DNA from: Spirochaetales bacterium
Lineage (GTDB): Bacteria; Spirochaetota; Spirochaetia; B11-G9
Length of the DNA: 9,026 nt
Assembly: GCA_027077185.1 (NCBI GenBank)
Contig: JALTGJ010000296.1
Location: 1-9,026 of the forward strand
Direction of reading: 5' to 3'
This document shows, one piece after another, positions 4,929 to 9,026 of the stretch. Every line of letters starts with the position of its first letter. Position 1 is the stretch's first letter. The notes below the pieces were generated by a model. It ran no database searches, was not told the origin of the DNA, and saw only the letters and a list, made by a program, of their open reading frames with translations. The position numbers were made by a program, and so were the translations under genes.

Positions 4929-5906
4929 ATGAATGATAGTCTCGAAGAAAAAGTTCTGGAAGCTTCAAAAAGTATAAATCAATGCAGATCTGAGATTGGG
5001 AAAAAAATTGTTGGTCAGACGCAAATGATCGACGGCATGCTAATGGCTCTCATTGCCGGAGGCCATGTTCTGCTTGAAGGCGTTCCAGGGTTGGCAAAAA
5101 CCCTTGCAGTTAAGACTATGGCAGAGGTTATAGATGCTGATTTTAAGCGTGTACAGTTTACACCGGATCTGCTCCCGGCAGATTTAATTGGTACCCTGGT
5201 TTTTAGACAGCAAACAGGGGAATTTGTTGTTCGCAAAGGGCCGGTTTTTTCGAATGTAATACTTGCAGATGAAATTAATAGAGCCCCGGCAAAAGTTCAA
5301 TCAGCTCTTTTGGAAGCAATGGAGGAGAAGCAGATTACAATTGGTGATAAAACTCACGTACTGCCAGCACCTTTTTTTGTCCTGGCGACTCAAAATCCTA
5401 TTGAACAGGAAGGGACTTATCCACTACCGGAAGCCCAGTTAGACAGATTTTTGATGAAGATACTTGTGGATTATCCTAATGCTCAGGAAGAGCTGGATAT
5501 TTTGCGAATGATGGGAGTGGAAAAGAGTCATAAAATATCAAAAATATTAACACCGGTACTATTGGAAAAACTCCAAAAAACAGCTTCGGAAATTTTAGTT
5601 GATGAAAGAATAGAAGAATATATAGTGTCAATTATTACTGCTTCAAGGCAAAAAGAAGACTCTGTAAGGTCATATACAAGATTTATTGACTATGGTGCTT
5701 CTACAAGAGCCACAATTTATTTGTACAGATGTTCCAAAATAAAAGCTCTTTTTGAGGGAAGGACCTTTGTTATCCCTGACGATGTAAAGTCTGTAGTATA
5801 TAATGTGCTGCGTCATAGAATAGTTCTCTCCTATGAAGCAGAATCTGATGAGCTGAAAGCAGATGATATAATAAATCAAATATTAAAAGTTGTTCCGGTT
5901 CCTTAA
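4929..5906 (+). CDS. moxR: MoxR-family AAA+ ATPase
   Basis: This is a 325-residue AAA+ ATPase (327 if the ATG at 4923 is used). Counting from 4923, Walker A is GVPGLAKT (53-60), Walker B with its DExN extension is VILADEINRAP (112-122), sensor 1 is ATQNPIEQEGTYPLPEAQLD (155-174) with the following R175, and GASTRA (258-263) is the sensor 2 region. This is a textbook MoxR. Such ATPases act as chaperones that assemble or activate partner von Willebrand A proteins, the likely clients here being the DUF58 protein, BatA and BatB. Cytoplasmic. ATG 4929 is chosen because AGAGGG is eight bases upstream of it but only two bases from ATG 4923. It leads the operon, with four bases to the DUF58 start. 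Confidence 0.95.
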   Translation: MNDSLEEKVLEASKSINQCRSEIGKKIVGQTQMIDGMLMALIAGGHVLLEGVPGLAKTLAVKTMAEVIDADFKRVQFTPDLLPADLIGTLVFRQQTGEFVVRKGPVFSNVILADEINRAPAKVQSALLEAMEEKQITIGDKTHVLPAPFFVLATQNPIEQEGTYPLPEAQLDRFLMKILVDYPNAQEELDILRMMGVEKSHKISKILTPVLLEKLQKTASEILVDERIEEYIVSIITASRQKEDSVRSYTRFIDYGASTRATIYLYRCSKIKALFEGRTFVIPDDVKSVVYNVLRHRIVLSYEAESDELKADDIINQILKVVPVP

Positions 5907-5910
5907 GTTC

Positions 5911-6783
5911 ATGAACAACCTTGAATTATTCTCCAGAATTAAAAATTTACCTCTTGTTTCTTCAAAATTGGTCAATGGTTTTTTGGCTGGAAATTATAGA
6001 TCTGTGTTTAAGGGCCCAGGGCTTGAGTTTGATGAGGTTCGGGAATATTCCGAAGGTGATGATTCCAGATTTATTGACTGGAATGTAAGCTCCAGGTTAG
6101 GTTCTCCCTATACAAAAACATTCCGTGAGGAAAGAGAGCTTGTTTTGTTTCTTCTTATCGATGTTTCTGCATCTCTCAGGACAGGTACAGGCAGGGTCAG
6201 AAAAAAAGATGCAGCTGCAATTATTTCTTCTCTCCTTGCATTTTCGGCTGTTCACAATAATGACCGGGTGGGAGCTGTCTTTTACACAGATAAAATTGAG
6301 AAATGGGTACCTCCTCGAAAGGGTAAAAAGCAGGTTTTTAGATTAGTTGAAGATATGATGGATTTAAAAGCTGAAAGCAGGGGGTCCGATCTTGGAAATG
6401 CTATTCGAACAGTTTATGAGTCCCTCCATAGAAGAGGTATTTGTGTTATAATATCAGACTTTAGGGTGGCTCCTGTCTGGAGAGAACTTGCCTTACTGGG
6501 AAAAAAGCATGATGTAATTGCATTAAAAATTACAGATCCGTCTGATTACGAGTTTCCTTTATCAGGTCTTATAGAAATTACAGATCCAGAGACCGGAAAA
6601 ACAATCTATGGATCCGGCAGATTTAGAAAATTCCGAAAAAAATACCGTGATTTTTGGGAGACAAATGACATTTTCTGGAAGAGGGAATGTCTTAGAAGAG
6701 GAATTCATACCCTGTCAATAAGTACTGAAGATGATCCTGTTAAGGAATTATTAAAGTTTTTTTCTTCCAGGAGAAATAAGTGA
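5911..6783 (+). CDS. DUF58-domain protein, VWA-like partner of MoxR
   Basis: This is a 290-residue protein with the DUF58 signature FKGPGLEFDEVREYSEGDD (34-51) followed by IDWN (55-58) and FREERE (71-76). A VWA-like metal site follows, D84-V-S86-A-S88, with a second acidic strand ISDFRV (181-186). DUF58 proteins are almost always encoded beside moxR and are thought to be recruited by the ATPase; their biochemical role is not established. No membrane segment is visible. The reading frame extends upstream to a TTG at 5890 inside moxR. ATG 5911 is preferred because it falls just after the moxR stop and gives the N-terminus seen in the family (MNNLELFSRIK). Neither start has a strong ribosome site, so coupling to moxR translation is likely. 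Its stop overlaps the next GTG start. Confidence 0.92.
   Translation: MNNLELFSRIKNLPLVSSKLVNGFLAGNYRSVFKGPGLEFDEVREYSEGDDSRFIDWNVSSRLGSPYTKTFREERELVLFLLIDVSASLRTGTGRVRKKDAAAIISSLLAFSAVHNNDRVGAVFYTDKIEKWVPPRKGKKQVFRLVEDMMDLKAESRGSDLGNAIRTVYESLHRRGICVIISDFRVAPVWRELALLGKKHDVIALKITDPSDYEFPLSGLIEITDPETGKTIYGSGRFRKFRKKYRDFWETNDIFWKRECLRRGIHTLSISTEDDPVKELLKFFSSRRNK
6769..6774 (+). promoter_or_regulatory. Ribosome binding site confirming a GTG start
   Basis: AGGAGA is five bases before GTG 6780, inside the end of the DUF58 gene. It supports the GTG start, which overlaps the preceding TGA stop in GTGA. Confidence 0.7.
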
Positions 6784-7676
6784 AAAAATATTTTGTTTTT
6801 CCGATTTTGCTATTATTCCTGCTGTTAAGTGAGGTTAACGCAGATACAGGAATTAAGGTCCTCGATACCGTTTTTCTCCCAAAAGAATATTATGTTGGTG
6901 ACAAGGTAGAATTAAGAATAAAGATAAGTAGTGCAGATGGATACAAACTTCAGCTTCCTGCTACTATTCCCGAATCCTCATGGGTAACTATTAATTCTGT
7001 TAATATTTCAGGATCGGATAAAAAGCCGGAACTTGATATTTTGTTTACATCCTTTATTCCGGGTACCAGATCATTACCGGTGATTACATTTGGGTCTATT
7101 ATATTGAATTCTGTAAAAATTCACACATCTTCTTTGATTGATTCAAGGGATAGTAAGTTTGCAGGAATTATGAATCAGGCTCTAATACCCGGAACCCGAT
7201 TCGGGCTGATTCTTCTTGTTGGGATCCTTTTTTTCAGTCCGATATTTTTTATACTGTTATCAGGTCCTCTTCGTGGGAAAATCTTTTATTTTATTAAAAA
7301 AAATATAGGTCTGCGTCCATTTAGAAAGCTTAAGAGATCCCTGAGGGATCTTGCAGTTCAGAGAAATGGAATAAGTTGCAGAAGATTTTATATAAAGTTA
7401 TCAGGTTCAGTAAGGGAGTATCTTTCAAAACGGACTGATACGGATTTTATTACCCTAACTACGTCAGATATGGAAAGTTATTTTGTCAAAGTGTTAGGAA
7501 ACGGAGATTTGGCAGAGGAACTTTTTAGAATGATGCAGCTTTCTGACAGAATTAAATTTGGTAATTTAACTACCAATGATGAACAAAAAATGACTGATAT
7601 TAAACTTGTAGAAAAAATTTCGGATTTTATTGAACTTGAATTGAAAAATAAAGAATTTACCAGGGGTTTGGATTGA
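6780..7676 (+). CDS. Signal-peptide/single-TM protein of the Bat operon, BatD/DUF4381-like
   Basis: This 298-residue protein begins with a signal peptide (about 1-21, hydrophobic core PILLLFLLL, likely cleavage after VNA). A mostly beta-looking periplasmic domain covers about 22-138, one membrane helix lies at about 141-161, and a basic, helical cytoplasmic domain runs from 165 to 298. This resembles the layout of BatD proteins and, in the cytoplasmic part, DUF4381 proteins, which occupy this slot between DUF58 and BatA genes. The stretch LSDRIKFGN (254-262) resembles a motif I associate with that C-terminal domain. I assign it by architecture and position; sequence similarity is weak by eye. 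It may link the envelope to the MoxR/VWA complex. The start is GTG with AGGAGA upstream. It overlaps both neighbours by four bases. Confidence 0.72.
   Translation: MKKYFVFPILLLFLLLSEVNADTGIKVLDTVFLPKEYYVGDKVELRIKISSADGYKLQLPATIPESSWVTINSVNISGSDKKPELDILFTSFIPGTRSLPVITFGSIILNSVKIHTSSLIDSRDSKFAGIMNQALIPGTRFGLILLVGILFFSPIFFILLSGPLRGKIFYFIKKNIGLRPFRKLKRSLRDLAVQRNGISCRRFYIKLSGSVREYLSKRTDTDFITLTTSDMESYFVKVLGNGDLAEELFRMMQLSDRIKFGNLTTNDEQKMTDIKLVEKISDFIELELKNKEFTRGLD
7662..7666 (+). promoter_or_regulatory. Ribosome binding site confirming the TTG start of batA
   Basis: AGGGG is six bases before TTG 7673. The TTG overlaps the preceding TGA stop as TTGA, so batA translation is probably coupled to the upstream gene. 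Confidence 0.6.
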
Positions 7677-8674
7677 TTACTTTTGATTATCCGGGAATGC
7701 TGCTTGTAGTTGCCTTACTCCCCCCAATAATATATCTAAGGCATTTCTGGAAAAAAAGGGGAGGGCGCCTGTCGTTTTCGTTTACAATTTGGGAACAGGA
7801 AGTCTTCAGGCCGGGTATGTACATCTCAAAATTTATTCTTTTTTTAGGATCATTTTTTTTCTGGTTAGGTTTGCTTTTTCTTATAATTGCCAATGCCGGA
7901 CCTTCTCTTGTAACAAGAGAGAAAATATATATGACCAGAGGAATAGATATAATGTTTGTACTCGATGAATCACCCAGTATGGGAGGGAAGGATTTTCTCC
8001 CTGTGAATCGATTTGAATCTGCAAAAAAGGTTATTAAAGAGTTCGTTGAAGGGAGGGATCATGATCCTGTAGGATTAGTCAGCTTTGGTAAAAATGCTGT
8101 TCTGAGGGTTCCTCCTGGTCTTGATTATGAGAACTTTTTGATTCAACTTAAAAATCTTCAACTAATGGATTTGGGTAATGGAACAGCAATGGGTATGGGT
8201 ATTGCACTGGCCTGTCTCCATTTACAGGAAAGTACAGCAAAAGAAAAAATTATAATATTATTAACAGATGGAGAAAATAATGCAGGGGAGATAGTTCCGG
8301 AATCTGCAGCTCAAATAGCAGTTGCTATGGGTATTAAGATATATTCAATTGGTATAGGCAGCTCCGGAAAGGTGCCCCTTGAGTTTATAGATAAAGAAAC
8401 CGGAAAGATATACAGGGGAATGTATGAAAGCAAATACGATGAAGACATTCTGAAAGAAATATCAAATATGACTAACGGCGAGTTCTACCAGGCACGCAGC
8501 CCTGCTGCTCTCGATACAATTATGTCTTCTCTGGATTCTTTGGAACGAATAGAAAAGCGAACAAGGTTGAATATAAAAACCAGACCTATTCATAGAGAAC
8601 TTATTTTACTTGGTTTTATCTTGATTCTCACTGATTTTTTCCTGAAAAAGTGGATTTTCAGGGAGGTATTATAA
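7673..8674 (+). CDS. batA: BatA-like von Willebrand factor A membrane protein
   Basis: This 333-residue protein has the BatA layout. A short N-terminal membrane helix (about 8-22) and a second helix (about 52-74) precede a VWA domain (about 90-285), and a C-terminal helix follows at about 308-325. The metal-ion-dependent adhesion site is complete: D98-E-S100-P-S102, T171 (GNGTAMG) and D199 (LLTDGENN). BatA and BatB were named for the Bacteroides aerotolerance operon and are thought to form membrane complexes engaged by MoxR, with roles in oxidative or envelope stress that differ between species. The VWA domain should lie on the periplasmic or cytoplasmic face according to helix pairing; I cannot fix the orientation from sequence alone. 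The start is TTG with AGGGG upstream, overlapping the previous stop. The stop overlaps the batB ATG by one base. Confidence 0.9.
   Translation: MITFDYPGMLLVVALLPPIIYLRHFWKKRGGRLSFSFTIWEQEVFRPGMYISKFILFLGSFFFWLGLLFLIIANAGPSLVTREKIYMTRGIDIMFVLDESPSMGGKDFLPVNRFESAKKVIKEFVEGRDHDPVGLVSFGKNAVLRVPPGLDYENFLIQLKNLQLMDLGNGTAMGMGIALACLHLQESTAKEKIIILLTDGENNAGEIVPESAAQIAVAMGIKIYSIGIGSSGKVPLEFIDKETGKIYRGMYESKYDEDILKEISNMTNGEFYQARSPAALDTIMSSLDSLERIEKRTRLNIKTRPIHRELILLGFILILTDFFLKKWIFREVL
8661..8666 (+). promoter_or_regulatory. Ribosome binding site of batB
   Basis: GGGAGG is seven bases before ATG 8674, within the end of batA. It is the strongest ribosome site in the operon. Confidence 0.75.
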
Positions 8675-9026
8675 TGATTGACCGCCCGGATACTTTTTAT
8701 CTGTTTTTTATTTTAATTCCTGTCATATATATTTTCTATACACGGTTTATACTTGGTAAGAAAGATCTTGGTTCAATAGGTGGGAAATTTAGATCCAGTT
8801 TAATAATGGATGTGTTTGTAATAAAGTGGTTTTTCTCCTCTTTATTGTTTATACTGTTTATAGTTTTTTCTATTTTAGCTGCTGCTGGGTTCACAGGCCC
8901 AGGTAAGACAACAATAAAGTCGTCCGATGGAGTAGATCTGGTCTTTTTAGTTGATATTTCCGGCAGTATGCTTGGAACTGATGTATCTCCTTCCAGATTA
9001 AAACGTTCTACAGATTTAATTAGTGC
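8674..9026 (+). CDS. batB: BatB-like von Willebrand factor A protein (partial, runs off the right edge)
   Basis: The first 117 codons of an open frame reach the window end without a stop. An N-terminal membrane helix (about 8-22) and a second (about 51-70) match the BatA layout. The start of a VWA domain follows, with the metal site D94-I-S96-G-S98-M (in FLVDISGSM) intact. The reading frame is uninterrupted. The ATG overlaps the batA stop in TAATG, with GGGAGG seven bases before it. BatB usually pairs with BatA and carries TPR repeats in some species; here the C-terminal part lies outside the window, so their presence is unknown. Assignment as BatB rather than another VWA paralogue rests on position after BatA and on the canonical DxSGS motif. 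Confidence 0.85.
   Translation, partial: MIDRPDTFYLFFILIPVIYIFYTRFILGKKDLGSIGGKFRSSLIMDVFVIKWFFSSLLFILFIVFSILAAAGFTGPGKTTIKSSDGVDLVFLVDISGSMLGTDVSPSRLKRSTDLIS

Noticed and set aside
5015..5236. Minus-strand 73-codon frame inside moxR
   Set aside because: It is antisense to the Walker A region of MoxR and has no support as a gene.
5670..5879. Minus-strand 69-codon frame inside the end of moxR
   Set aside because: It is antisense to MoxR, with no ribosome site or recognisable motif.
6125..6346. Plus-strand 73-codon frame inside the DUF58 gene
   Set aside because: It is out of frame with DUF58 and overlaps its metal-site coding region; a shadow frame.
7687..7893. Minus-strand 68-codon frame inside batA
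   Set aside because: It is antisense to the N-terminal membrane region of BatA, with no gene features.
1..9026. Defence island, prophage, insertion sequence or CRISPR array
   Set aside because: No transposase, integrase, nuclease-helicase, Cas-like protein or regularly spaced repeat was found. The toxin-antitoxin pair alone does not make a defence island.

Overview
The window is AT-rich bacterial DNA, densely packed with short intergenic gaps and mixed ATG, GTG and TTG starts. The right end holds a MoxR - DUF58 - membrane protein - BatA - BatB aerotolerance-type operon. One of its proteins has a signal peptide, a periplasmic domain and a cytoplasmic tail. This points to a diderm bacterium. 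A spirochaete fits the gene order and base composition, but that is an inference and no marker gene in the window settles it.

Left part (about 1-4841). The first 64 bases are the hydrophobic C-terminal end of an upstream, probably membrane, protein. A cytoplasmic calcineurin-like phosphodiesterase of the GpdQ/CpdA type (66-899) follows directly. Convergent to it lies a GntR/HutC-family regulator with a UTRA ligand domain (906-1649, minus). The 236-base region upstream of that regulator carries overlapping divergent sigma70-like promoters with a TTGTAAACAA inverted repeat between them, a 9-base direct repeat, and a second, near-consensus plus-strand promoter. That second promoter precedes a Phd/YefM antitoxin and RelE toxin pair (1886-2481). 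A glycerol-kinase-like FGGY kinase follows 42 bases downstream (2524-4002). Convergent with the kinase, sharing the four bases of the overlapping stop codons, is a PHP-family histidinol-phosphatase-like protein (3999-4841, minus).

Right part (about 4842-9026). After a short divergent intergenic region come moxR (4929-5906), a DUF58 protein (5911-6783), a signal-peptide/TM protein resembling BatD/DUF4381 (6780-7676), batA (7673-8674) and the first 117 codons of batB (8674 to the end). From the third gene on, each start overlaps the previous stop, so this is one translationally coupled operon.

How the genes work together. The left half looks like a small carbon or phosphodiester utilisation locus: transporter end, phosphodiesterase, ligand-responsive repressor, kinase. 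A toxin-antitoxin cassette sits in what would otherwise be the leader of the kinase gene. The kinase keeps most of the glycerol-kinase active site but has glycine where E. coli GlpK has Arg83, so its substrate may not be glycerol. The right half encodes a MoxR AAA+ ATPase and von Willebrand factor A proteins thought to act in envelope stress tolerance. I see no rRNA, tRNA, CRISPR array, insertion sequence or phage gene, and no stretch over 300 bases without a gene. No wholly new system is evident; the regulator / toxin-antitoxin / divergent-kinase arrangement is the most unusual part.
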